Below are positions 54,601 through 64,000 of a DNA stretch of 64,000 nucleotides, one piece after another. Numbering within the stretch: position 1 is the stretch's first letter; each line of letters starts with the position of its first letter. The position numbers and the translations under genes were made by a program. The notes under the pieces were generated by a model. It did not search any database. It saw nothing but the letters and a program-made list of their open reading frames with translations, and had not been told where the DNA came from. The stretch is taken from contig JAOPHQ010005697.1 in the NCBI GenBank assembly GCA_030340625.1, positions 248,001 through 312,000 of the forward strand, written 5' to 3'. The stretch comes from Merluccius polli (taxonomy: Eukaryota; Chordata; Actinopteri; Gadiformes; Merlucciidae).

Positions 54601-57600
54601 GATACATCAATGCATCGCAGAGATATTGGGCCACTTCCTGTTTGGCAACTTCGCCGCTGAGTTTGATTAGCTGTTACAGCAAAACAGTTTGAAGTTCAGA
54701 CATGAAACTTGAACCATCCACCAGGCATGGTCTGAAAACCGTATCCACCAAATGTCATGTAAATCAGTCAAAGTATGTGCCCTCTGTACTTACACGCATA
54801 TTTTTAACAAAAATCAAAATGGCCGCCAGATTTTTATGCAAACGCACACAGGCCTTTAGCAAATGTACTGGGATGTCTGAGAGTATCAGTCAACACTGGA
54901 ATTAAGGACAAAGTCCAAAGCAATATGAAGATATGAGCAAAAATGCATTTTTGCTAATTATAGCGCCCCCCAAAGGTCAAAGGTCACCAAAATGATTGGG
55001 CCTCTCAAAGAAGGGGTCATTAGTCTGTGTTAGAATTTGAAGTCAAAACTAGAGATGTTCCGATACCATTTTTTCCCTTCCGATACTTGTGCTGTGGTTA
55101 TCGGCCGATACTGAGTACCGATCCGATACCAGTATGCTATAAAAATAGCATACATGCATGACTGTGATATGATTATCATAGTGGTAAGGCCTGGCTCAGG
55201 TTAAACTCTTTGTAAAACATGAATAAATAGAGCAAATTCAAGCCATTTATTTTTAAATAGAACAGTTAACAGCTAACCTAGCTAGCCCTTTTTAGTGTTG
55301 GCGTTTTATTTGATTTTAACATCTGAATGTTAGTGAGAAGAAAAGATGGATGAAAAAAGAAAAGAAAAAAAAACAGCGGTAAAAGCTAGCTTGTGTGTCC
55401 GAGAGGGCTACTCTCCTCGGACACATTACTCTGAAGCCCCGGCGACGGTCTGGAAGTAGGGTGACCATTTATGAGTTGTTGAAAAGGAGGACACCTCAGC
55501 CCGTGGGGGGGGGGGGGGGGGGGGGGGGGGGTGGTGCGTGCCTCGGACCTACGGCCGGGGGGGGGGGGGGGCGGGGCGCGCGATCGCAACACACCGCGGG
55601 CCGACGGGAGGGGGGAACCGGACAGTCCGGCCTAAAGCCGGACGAATGGCCACCCTATCTGGAAGTGCGGATTAATAAATAAAATAATGTGAGCGCGGTA
55701 CAGCGGACCTGAACCGGATGTGATGAGACCTGTTTCGCAGAATGCAGAAGTATGTTGCGCATAACCCCTATTAGATTACTAATTGAAAACATTACGTGGT
55801 ATCGGATCGGTGCCTGGACTCCAGTAGTCGCTGATACCGATGCCAGCATTTTCGGCAGTATCGGCGCAGTTTCCGATACTGGTATCGGAATCGGAACAAC
55901 TCTAGTCAAAACATCAAACGGTTGCCGAGATATGGCATCACTTCCTGTTTGGCGGTGTCGCCGCTGAGTTTGATTGGCTGCTGCGGGCAAACGGAAGCGA
56001 AATAGAAAAATCCACATGATAACTTTTGTGCGGCTTGGTCTGACGATTCTACGTGTCAAATTTCGTGTAAATCACACGATCTGCGTGACCTGAAATGCTT
56101 TTTGAAGGTTTTTGATAAAATTCAAAATGGCGGAAAATCCATCATGGCGCAAAATGACGTCATAGGGTGCGTTGAACTCGTCTTGATCGAAGGATTCCGA
56201 CGGTACCTCATTTGTGAAATTTGGGCCAACGGGTCCAAAGTTATGATGCTTAATGCACTTCAAACTTTGACATGTTGGTGGCGCTAGAGAGTTTACTGTA
56301 CGGGCATGATAATTCTTGAGGTTGACCATGGGACTGTCCTGAATATGTGTGCCAAGTTTCAAAACTTTTCACCATGGCGTTCAAGGGGCTGCCATAGACT
56401 TCAATTGCAGCGGAAAGTAGATCAATAATAAATATAGCTGCAAGCAGCAATGAGGGACCCATGCCAATCGGGCGATCAATGGAATAATAGATCCGTCAAA
56501 CCGTTCCCAAGATATAAGCTCACATCGAAATCGGGGCCTTCGCCGCTGATTTCGATCGGCTGTAGCGGGCGCACGAAGTCGAAATTGAAAACGCCACTAA
56601 GTAACTTTTGTGCGGATTGGTCTGAAGATAGTCTGTGTTGATTTTCATGAGAATTACTCAAAAATTGCGACCCCTGAAACTGTTCTTTCACTTTCGACAA
56701 AATCAAAGATGGCGGCCGAATTCTTACAATGACGTGAAAAGTTTTGCAAGATCCTGAAAGGGGACATTCCACAGTATCAGCAGACATGAAAATGTAGTGT
56801 CAAATCCAAACACGTCAAGAGAAATGAGCAAAAATGCAATTTTGTTAATTACAGCACCCCCTAGTGGACAAATGACACCAAATTTGTTTTGCCCACTTTG
56901 GACGGAGTCTCGATGCACGTGACCAAGTTTGGTCTTCGGAAGTCAAAGCGTCGCCGAGATTAGGGCTGGACCCGAATATTCGACTATTCGGATATTCGTT
57001 CGTTGGGTAGGTATTCGGTTTTCAATTTTGGGATTCGGATATTCGTTTTTTTTTTTTTTTTTTTTCTAAATGTAGGCTATCACTAAAGGCGAACCGCAAA
57101 ATACATTTTGTCAGCACATTCTTGTACTATATTTATACTTGACTGTTAAGATGTGGAAATATATACCATCTCAGCTTGGGCGCGTGACATCACTCACAGC
57201 AGTGAACGTCAGGCTTCAGTTCACCTTGGCCGTTAAAGGGAAGACAAAATGCCGAAGACCTCAGCTGTGTGGGAACTAGGGATGGGCATAATTAATCGAT
57301 GATCGATCATTGATCGTTAAGAAATGTGTCGATCAATTTATATTATCATCGATCAAAAGGACGTTGTGTTGCATAGCCTACTGTGAGTCTTGAAGCGGTG
57401 CGGTGATCGCGGCTTTAGTTCCCCGTGTCTGATCACTGTAATTCGGAGCGTGAATATCGGTTGAATATCTAATATCTTTCTAACTTTAAAAAACACTTTA
57501 GTATTTTTTAAGACGATAGTCGCACATCCCTCGTAACTACGCCGTGAAGGTGAACCCTCCCGGACTCCGCTATTAACATGAACCGCTCCGCCGGAGGAGC

Positions 57601-59300
57601 CGCACATCCACACGCACCGGACACCACAATACAAACACACATGTTTTACATTTGATTTTAAATAAAGTTGTGTGCAGTTATACGGATAAATACGATTATT
57701 GATTAATGACCGATCGCGTACTGCGGTCAAGACAGCCGTCTCTCGGTTCGCGTGGTCAAGCCAGCCGCTCCAACATTTTCAATATTTCCATAACTGTGAC
57801 ATTTTAGCAAAACGTTCAGGCTCATATATGTTTTCTGACTAAGGTATTACTTTTAGATAGTTCATGCAATTGTTTCTAAATGTGTGGCTCATCTTATTGT
57901 CGCAAGCCTTTTCCGAGCGCCGGCTGCATATTGTATGGGCATATGTCGGCCTTTTCCCCTTTTTTCAAAACAGTTATACAGTTCAATGCCCACTTTTACT
58001 GCCTTGTTTGATTATTGTTGGCCGATAAGTAGGCTACTTATTGTGATTGGAATACAGATTTAGTCTTGTTGGATCGTTTCCAAACCTTTAAGAGCGCATG
58101 TAGGCGCATTGTTCGGCTTTTACGAGCGCCGCATAGGCCTATAACCAGGGACGGGCTGCCATAGGGAGGTTCGGCCGGACGATTTCAGGCCGATTATTTT
58201 TTATTTTTTATTTTGTGTATTGTTATTTTTGGGCCGGTCCAGATTATTGGGCCGGTCCAGGACTGTCGCACCCCCCCCCCCCCCCCCCCCCCGTCAACAA
58301 TCCCGCCCGCCCCCCATCAACAATCGCGCACCTCAGCTTTTATCCGCCGTTTAAACAGTAACGTTACACATGATAAAAACGTGCACTTACTTTGCTTGGA
58401 AAATAGTTGCAACTGATCCGAATAGTAGCCTACCAAACCTCACACCAAACCTTTTGCAAAAAGTTTTTTTTTTTTTGCCCCCCCCCCCCCCCCCGAATAT
58501 TCGAATATTCGCTGTCGATTACTACCGAAGCTCCGGAGCCCAAAATATGGTATTCGGGACAGCCCTAGCCGAGATACGAGCAAACTTCCTGTTTGGCGGC
58601 ATTGCCGCCAAACAGTGAAAAGTTGGCATAAACTATCAATGGGGCAACCCACAGTATCTGCAGATATCACAATTTCATTTCCAGTAAAAACACATCAAGA
58701 GTTATGAGCAAAAACAATGTTTTGCTAATTACAGCGCCCCCTATGGACCAAATGACACCAGATTTTTTTCCTGCTCTTGGGACAGAGCCTCGAAGCATGC
58801 GATCAAATTTTATTTCGATACGTCAAAGCGTTCCCGAGATATGAGCTCACATCGAAATCATCGCCGTCGCCGCCAAATTTGATTGGCTGTAGCGGGCAAA
58901 CGAAGTCAAAGCTGAAAACGCCACTAAGTAACTTTTGTGCGGATTGGTCTGAAGATAGTCTGTGTTGATTTTCATGAGAATCACTCAAAAATTGCGACCC
59001 CTGAAACTTTTTTTTCACTTTCGACAAAATCAAAGATGGCGGAAAATCTATTATGACGCATTATGACGTCATAGGGTCCGTTGAAATCGTCATGATCCAA
59101 GGAATCCAACGGGTCAAAAGTTATGTGCACAATTGTACCTGAAACTTTGACCCGTTGGTGGCGCTAGAGCGTGTTTAGTGCCGACATGTAACTTGGTGAA
59201 ATTAAACATGCAACTGTCCTTAATCAATGTGCCAAATTTCACAACTTTTTTCCTTACGGTTCTATGGGCTGCCATAGACTTCCCATGGCAGAAGAAAGAG

Positions 59301-59333
<33 letters not shown>

Positions 59334-60060
59334 GAAAAGGTAGAAAAACAATGGGTTCCCTGTAGCTTCGCTACATGGGCCCCAATAATAAGAAAAGGTA
59401 GAAAAACAATGGGTTCCCTGTAGCTTCGCTACATGGGCCCCAATAATAATAATAATAAGAAAAGGTAGAAAAACAATGGGTTCCCTGTAGCTTCGCTACA
59501 TGGGCCCCAATAATAATAATAAGAAAAGGTAGAAAAACAATGGGTTCCCTGTAGCTTCGCTACATGGGCCCCAATAATAATAAGAAAAGGTAGAAAAACA
59601 ATGGGTTCCCTGTAGCTTCGCTACATGGGCCCCAATAATAATAATAAGAAAAGGTAGAAAAACAATGGGTTCCCTGTAGCTTCGCTACATGGGCCCCAAT
59701 AATAAGAAAAGGTAGAAAAACAATGGGTTCCCTGTAGCTTCGCTACATGGGCCCCAATAATAAGAAAAGGTAGAAAAACAATGGGTTCCCTGTAGCTTCG
59801 CTACATGGGCCCCAATAAGAAGAAAAGGTAGAAAAACAATGGGTTCCCTGTAGCTTCGCTACATGGGCCCCAATAAGAAAAGGTAGAAAAACAATGGGTT
59901 CCCTGTAGCTTCGCTACATGGGCCCCAATAATAAGAAGAAAAGGTAGAAAAACAATGGGTTCCCTGTAGCTTCGCTACATGGGCCCCAATAATAATAATA
60001 AGAAGAAGAAGAAAAGGTAGAAAAACAATGGGTTCCCTGTAGCTTCGCTACATGGGCCCC

Positions 60061-60101
<41 letters not shown>

Positions 60102-60400
60102 GAAAAGGTAGAAAAACAATGGGTTCCCTGTAGCTTCGCTACATGGGCCCCAATAATAAGAAAAGGTAGAAAAACAATGGGTTCCCTGTAGCTTCGCTAC
60201 ATGGGCCCCAATAATAATAAGAAAAGGTAGAAAAACAATGGGTTCCCTGTAGCTTCGCTACATGGGCCCCAATAAGAAAAGGTAGAAAAACAATGGGTTC
60301 CCTGTAGCTTCGCTACATGGGCCCCAATAATAATAATAAGAAAAGGTAGAAAAACAATGGGTTCCCTGTAGCTTCGCTACATGGGCCCCAATAATAATAA

Positions 60401-60431
<31 letters not shown>

Positions 60432-60525
60432 AAGAAGAAGAATGGGTTCCCTGTAGCTTCGCTACATGGGCCCCAAAAAGGTAGAAAAACAATGGGTTCC
60501 CTGTAGCTTCGCTACATGGGGCCCC

Positions 60526-60557
<32 letters not shown>

Positions 60558-63500
60558 GAAGAAGAAAAGGTAGAAAAACAATGGGTTCCCTGTAGCTTCG
60601 CTACATGGGCCCCAATAATAAGAAAAGGTAGAAAAACAATGGGTTCCCTGTAGCTTCGCTACATGGGCCCCAATAATAATAATAAGAAAAGGTAGAAAAA
60701 CAATGGGTTCCCTGTAGCTTCGCTACATGGGCCCCAATAAGAAAAGGTAGAAACACTATGGGTTCCCTGCAGCTTCGCTGCATGGGTCCCAATAATAATA
60801 ATAATAAGAAAAGGTAGAAACACTATGGGTTCCCTGCAGCTTCGCTGCATGGGTCCCAATAAGAAAAGGTAGAAACACTATGGGTTCCCTGCAGCTTCGC
60901 TGCATGGGTCCCAATAATAGGAAACAATACAAAAACAATGGGTGCTTCGCAGCTTTGCTGCTAGGCCCCCAATTAAACATATCTTGTGTACATATAAAAC
61001 CACTCCAGGAGGTGGCAGTACAGCCAAATGTATTCCAAAAAGTGAGAAAACAAATCAGTGGGCCTAATATTTCTTTGGAATAATGGTCTCTTTATTATAA
61101 TAGGTCTATAGATGCTTCTTCAATAGTAGAACATTCAACCTCCCATGTCAGTCAGTATTAAAGGAGAGCAGCCAAATGGCGAGGAGTGCCTTCCCCTTTC
61201 ATTTCATCACCTTTCAGCGTGGTTCTACGCAGGGGGAATTCCTGCAGGGCTCGCCTGACATGACGGCTCAATACAAAGTGATCTTAAAGCCTGCAGGCTC
61301 TTATTAAAAATACAGTACGACTGTCCCGTGTTGGGAGCCAAGCAATAGAGGAAAAAACAAGATTCAAGATGGTATGTTCTGGATACATCTATCAAATCAA
61401 CACTGGACAGCAAGAGACAGACCAATGCCTTGTATGGGCATCATCATGAATGCTAGTCATGTTCTGCCTCGGACCAAGTGTGGCCCAGCCTTAGTCCACG
61501 CATTTTATACTGCCCCTTCATTCTCTGCTATAAATAGACCTGCCCATATGTATATTAGACACATAGAGACTGTATATTACACTCACCACTTAAACTGCAC
61601 ATATTAAGAACAGTACTTTCAATTACTATGTAATTGTATCCAATCACTGTTTGATACATTTCACAATGTACTTTCACATGTAGTGAAATGCTGGGTTGCC
61701 ACTTTTTCTGACTGCATGTATTCATGACAAATAAGTCAGATAGAGTTACCTTAATCAACATATAATGAAGGGTGAGATTAGCCTAGAACTCTAGACACCC
61801 CCTAGCGGCAGCAAATTTATTTGGCAGCTAGGTAGGTCTAGCACGGCTCCGTCGGCTTTTTGGTGCTGGAAACACAAAGTATGTCAGACATATCACAGCG
61901 TGAGGGGCGGAGTCGAAAGCCGGGCTACCATAACGACAGAGATGCGACGGTTCCGTGTTAGAGTTAAACAATGGCTGCCGCTGCTGGCGAACGGCTGTCT
62001 TTCGACTTGGCTTTGGCCGTGACTCTTCAAGACTTGAAGTTAACATTTTATTTGAGAAAAGAACAAAGAACGGCACTGAAGTCTTTCCTCGAAAATAAAT
62101 ATTTATTCTGAGTTTTGATTAATTACGTAGTCAGAGCCGTCGCTCTGACTACGTCACCTTCTTCGTTGCTCTGATTGGTTGTAGCGCTATCCTATTGCGT
62201 GCAGAGGGAACTTGAAAGACAACCGTTTATCCCGCCCACACTGCCAATGGAGCTGAGCCAGACCTTACATCTTTCTGATGTGGGTCTGGCTTGCCAGGCT
62301 AGGGTGAGATATGTTTGACTTGACAATATAACTGTAGTGGATGGCACACTAGATCATTTGTATATTACTACACAAGATAAAAAAATAAGCTTGTGAAGGA
62401 ATGTAAATAGTGTCAAGAATGTGCCAACCAAAGTTTCTTAGCAAGGCCAGTCGAAAACCTTGGGAACATAACATGATGCTCATCACAGGTCTGGCCATTT
62501 CCAGAATCTAGCCTGGACATCAGTGTGACAACAGTTTTACTGCTTTGGCTCGTCAGCACAAGACCAGAACCAACCCTGACATCCTCAGTAAAAACAACTG
62601 CTTGAGACAATGGTTCAAAAAAATATTTACAAGGGATCTCCAAAGGTCCATTGTCCATTAAACAATATCATGGCTATGACTGACGTCACAGCTTCCCTGT
62701 CTCTCGCTCAGTCTCTTTCAACAGCAACTGTTCTAGAATGACCAACCTCTACTCATCATCTAATGCACACAGATGAACATATGAAGGCCGAAAGTGTCAA
62801 ATGGTGATTTCCTATTAACTCATTGGCTGCCAGCCATTTTCAGTGCAGAGAGCCCCATACTGCCAAGCGTTTTACAGCATTTTGACTGATTTCCTAAGAC
62901 CCACTTAACAGTGAGTTCTATGACTATGTAAACACCGAAACTATCAAAAGAAAGAGTAGACTCTCTTCTTTAATCAGGAACGAACCGTTTGTTTCTACCT
63001 TTTTCCGTTCTTTAGTAATCGGCAGTAGAACATACGTTGGTTTCACCAAAAACACCTGTTTTTGACCAAAAATGGAGAAAACAAGCTTTTTGTGTTACTC
63101 ATCTCTCCCATCCTATTTGGCACGGGGCCCACCTAGTGGGTCAGTTCGGTAGTACATACTATGTTTACAAGCCTGATTTTTTGTGACAAGGTCCTCTAGA
63201 TCGCTCCCCAGTCAGCCCCGTTGAAAAACATAATTGACGTCTATAGACGTCATTGGCAGTCAACGGTTGTATTTCAATTGACGTCTATAGACGTCATTGG
63301 TAGCCAATGAGTTAATTATTGATTCTTTAAAAAAGGTGACTTGAAAAGTAATCAAATGTGTGAGATCAAGTAGGAACTTAAAACATTACCAAAATCTCTT
63401 GGTAAGGGTGGGACATGCTTTGTACACAAGAACCTTAGATAGCAGTGTGCTGTGTTGAGTTAGACATTGTTGTAGAAAGGAACAACTCATTTAATGCCAT

Positions 63501-63990
63501 GCTATTGCCAACTGATTTAGACTAGCCAACACATTTAGACAGTTTGGGCAGACATACATGTTGCCCATAAAACTCTTTCCTCATACGTGCTGCATCCTGT
63601 TCCACGGGAGGGGCGTGTCCCAGAGCGCACATGTCATTAAGTATAAACAATGGAAACAGGTCCTGCAGGACAGAAGAGCAGGCTGCTGCTTTCCTGAAAA
63701 CAATCACGTAAGCTGCAGGATATTTGAGCAGCTACATGAACAGGGTTTTTGGTCCAGCCCAATGTAAATATACCGAGGTGTGTCACTGAAAGTTATCCTT
63801 TCACATCGTGCGATGTAGCCATACACATGCAGCCAACCACTTAGAGTTCCTAATTTGTAACAATAGCATTCCTTGTCTCATCACACAACGAAATTAAGCA
63901 AACCATGTACTTAACCAACCTGTGCCTCTCCTCTGCCTCTTCTGCCAGGGCCTTTTTCTTCTCAGGTTCTCCTTCGTCATCGTCGCGGCC
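51616..63990 (-). CDS. ccdc12: CCDC12 (spliceosome-associated coiled-coil protein), last six exons, partial
   Basis: Minus-strand exons are 63990..63920, 54351..54272, 54100..54039, 53956..53922, 53651..53575 and 51695..51616; the 5' end is beyond the right edge. They encode 134 residues in continuous frame. The sequence runs through EERHREIKLRNYTPEDEEL, VEDKVKDQLEAANPEPIIEE, DLANLAPRKPDWDLKRDVAK and KLEKLERRTQRAIAELIRD, and ends VTEGDSD. This follows human CCDC12 closely. CCDC12 belongs to the cwf18 family and is found in activated spliceosomes. The 9.6 kb intron between 54352 and 63919 is full of transposons. The donor after 53575 is GTTAGT. Confidence 0.94.
51934..53517. mobile_element. 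hAT-type non-autonomous element, 1584 bp, in the last ccdc12 intron
   Basis: It begins TAGGGATGCAA and ends TTGCACCCCTA. An exact 8-bp duplication GCCCAGAC flanks it (51926..51933 and 53518..53525). No transposase frame survives; the open frames inside are short. Confidence 0.85.
55050..55904. mobile_element. hAT-type element, 855 bp, inside repeat copy 1
   Basis: The left end is TAGAGATGTTCCGATACC. The right end, reverse-complemented, is TAGAGTTGTTCCGATTCC. The 8-bp duplication GTCAAAAC is exact (55042..55049 and 55905..55912). It carries another insertion at 55457..55657. Confidence 0.9.
55457..55657. mobile_element. 201-bp hAT-type MITE nested in the 855-bp element
   Basis: It begins TAGGGTGACCATTTA and ends, reverse-complemented, TAGGGTGGCCATTC. 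The exact 8-bp duplication TCTGGAAG flanks it (55449..55456 and 55658..55665). The interior is two G runs around the GCGATCGCAACACACC word. Confidence 0.85.
56431..59333 (+). repeat. dispersed fish repeat, copy 2 (with nested hAT insertion)
   Basis: It begins AATATAGCTGCAAGCAGCAA, abutting copy 1, and ends GGCTGCCATAGACTTCCC followed by an (AAT)n tail. A block of about 230 bp occurs twice in direct orientation (near 56490-56720 and 58820-59040), with shared words such as CGCCACTAAGTAACTTTTG. A 1.6 kb hAT element lies between them. Confidence 0.75.
56961..58567. mobile_element. hAT-type element, 1607 bp, inside repeat copy 2
   Basis: It begins TAGGGCTGGACCCGAATATTC and ends, reverse-complemented, TAGGGCTGTCCCGAATACC. 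The exact 8-bp duplication GCCGAGAT lies at 56953..56960 and 58568..58575. The interior includes another hAT-like start (TAGGGATGGGCATAATTAATC near 57287) and a repeat with GGGCCGGTCCAGG plus a C run (58140-58340). No transposase frame is seen. Confidence 0.88.
59334..60972. repeat. minisatellite array of palindromic units (about 25 units)
   Basis: The unit is about 50-75 bp: AAAAGGTAGAAAAACAATGG then GTTCCC, a palindrome TGTAGCTTCGCTACA, TGGGCCCC and a variable (AAT)n or (AAG)n spacer. I count 22 units with the TGTAGC/GCTACA palindrome, then three with TGCAGC/GCTGCA, then one degenerate unit. Non-spacer sequence is almost invariant. The reverse complement resembles the end of the neighbouring dispersed repeat family (GGGACCCATGC is shared). 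Confidence 0.92.
61779..62301. mobile_element. MITE, 523 bp, with internal hairpin
   Basis: The ends are TAGCCTAGAA and, reverse-complemented, TAGCCTGGCAA. GGGTGAGAT is present at both sides (61770..61778 and 62302..62310), giving an 8-9 bp duplication. It contains a perfect 13-bp inverted repeat with a 4-nt loop at 62125..62154. hAT-like by target size; no transposase frame. Confidence 0.75.
62815..63315. mobile_element. TTAA-flanked MITE, 501 bp
   Basis: The left end is TTAACTCATTGGCTGCCA and the right end is the inverse of TTAACTCATTGGCTACCA. TTAA at both ends fits the piggyBac target. The right part has two copies of AATTGACGTCTATAGACGTC, each holding the palindrome GACGTCTATAGACGTC. No transposase frame; the piggyBac label is an inference. 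Confidence 0.75.
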
Positions 63991-64000
63991 CTGTTAAGAG

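Larger units (their letters stand above)
54488..56430 (+). repeat. dispersed fish repeat, copy 1 (with nested hAT insertions)
   Basis: It begins AATATAGCTGCATGCAGCGATG-like sequence (near 54490) and ends GGGGCTGCCATAGACTTCAA-like sequence before AATAATAAA. Typical internal words include CACTTCCTGTTTGGC, GAGTTTGATT(A/G)GCTG and GCGCCCCC. Another copy follows directly in the same orientation. The superfamily is unknown to me. An 855-bp hAT element interrupts it at 55050..55904. Confidence 0.75.
60973..63919. other. ccdc12 large intron, right part
   Basis: Apart from the two MITEs at 61.8 and 62.8 kb I see no exon, RNA gene or other clear repeat. The next ccdc12 exon ends at 63920 on the plus coordinate. 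Confidence 0.55.

Noticed and set aside
59334..60972. CRISPR-like regular repeats
   Set aside because: Spacers are simple AAT/AAG runs of varying length, no unique spacers exist, and the context is a vertebrate intron. It is a minisatellite.

Overview
The window is vertebrate nuclear DNA, almost certainly from a ray-finned fish. Genes are split into many short exons with GT/AG borders. The space between them is filled with small non-autonomous DNA transposons, (CA)n and (TA)n microsatellites, a young Ty3/gypsy-type LTR element and an L2-like LINE fragment. I rebuilt eight protein-coding genes exon by exon. For each, exon phases join without a break and the protein matches a vertebrate family I know from memory; the exception is one membrane protein named only by its neighbourhood. 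No database search was possible.

Layout: (1) 30-672 minus, first three coding exons of trip13, running off the left edge. (2) 1131-8749 plus, brd9, complete, 17 coding exons, head-to-head with trip13. (3) 10359-13261 plus, zdhhc11, complete. (4) 18968-30041 plus, tppp, complete, with a 4.3 kb LTR retrotransposon in its first coding intron and a nested stack of DNA transposons in the next. (5) 32639-36795 minus, cep72, complete, tail-to-tail with tppp. (6) 37134-37866 plus, a two-exon multi-pass membrane protein, head-to-head with cep72, probably TMEM276. (7) 39641-50598 plus, kifc2, a C-terminal-motor kinesin, complete. (8) 51616-63990 minus, ccdc12, the last six exons, tail-to-tail with kifc2 and running off the right edge.

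The order trip13-brd9-zdhhc11-tppp-cep72 matches human 5p15.33. The TMEM276-KIFC2 pair matches human 8q24.3, and CCDC12 is on human 3p21.31. The window therefore joins at least three blocks that are separate in human. One junction is the 338 bp divergent cep72/TMEM276-like promoter, the other the short kifc2/ccdc12 convergent 3' junction.

The genes are not an operon or pathway. Their products include a meiotic/checkpoint AAA ATPase (TRIP13), a chromatin reader (BRD9), a palmitoyltransferase (ZDHHC11), three microtubule or centrosome proteins (TPPP, CEP72, KIFC2) and a spliceosome-associated protein (CCDC12). The most unusual sequence is non-genic: a three-level nest of transposons at 25.7-28.1 kb, a second nested stack at 54.5-59.3 kb, and a tandem array of about 25 palindromic units at 59.3-61.0 kb in which the last units change both palindrome arms together.
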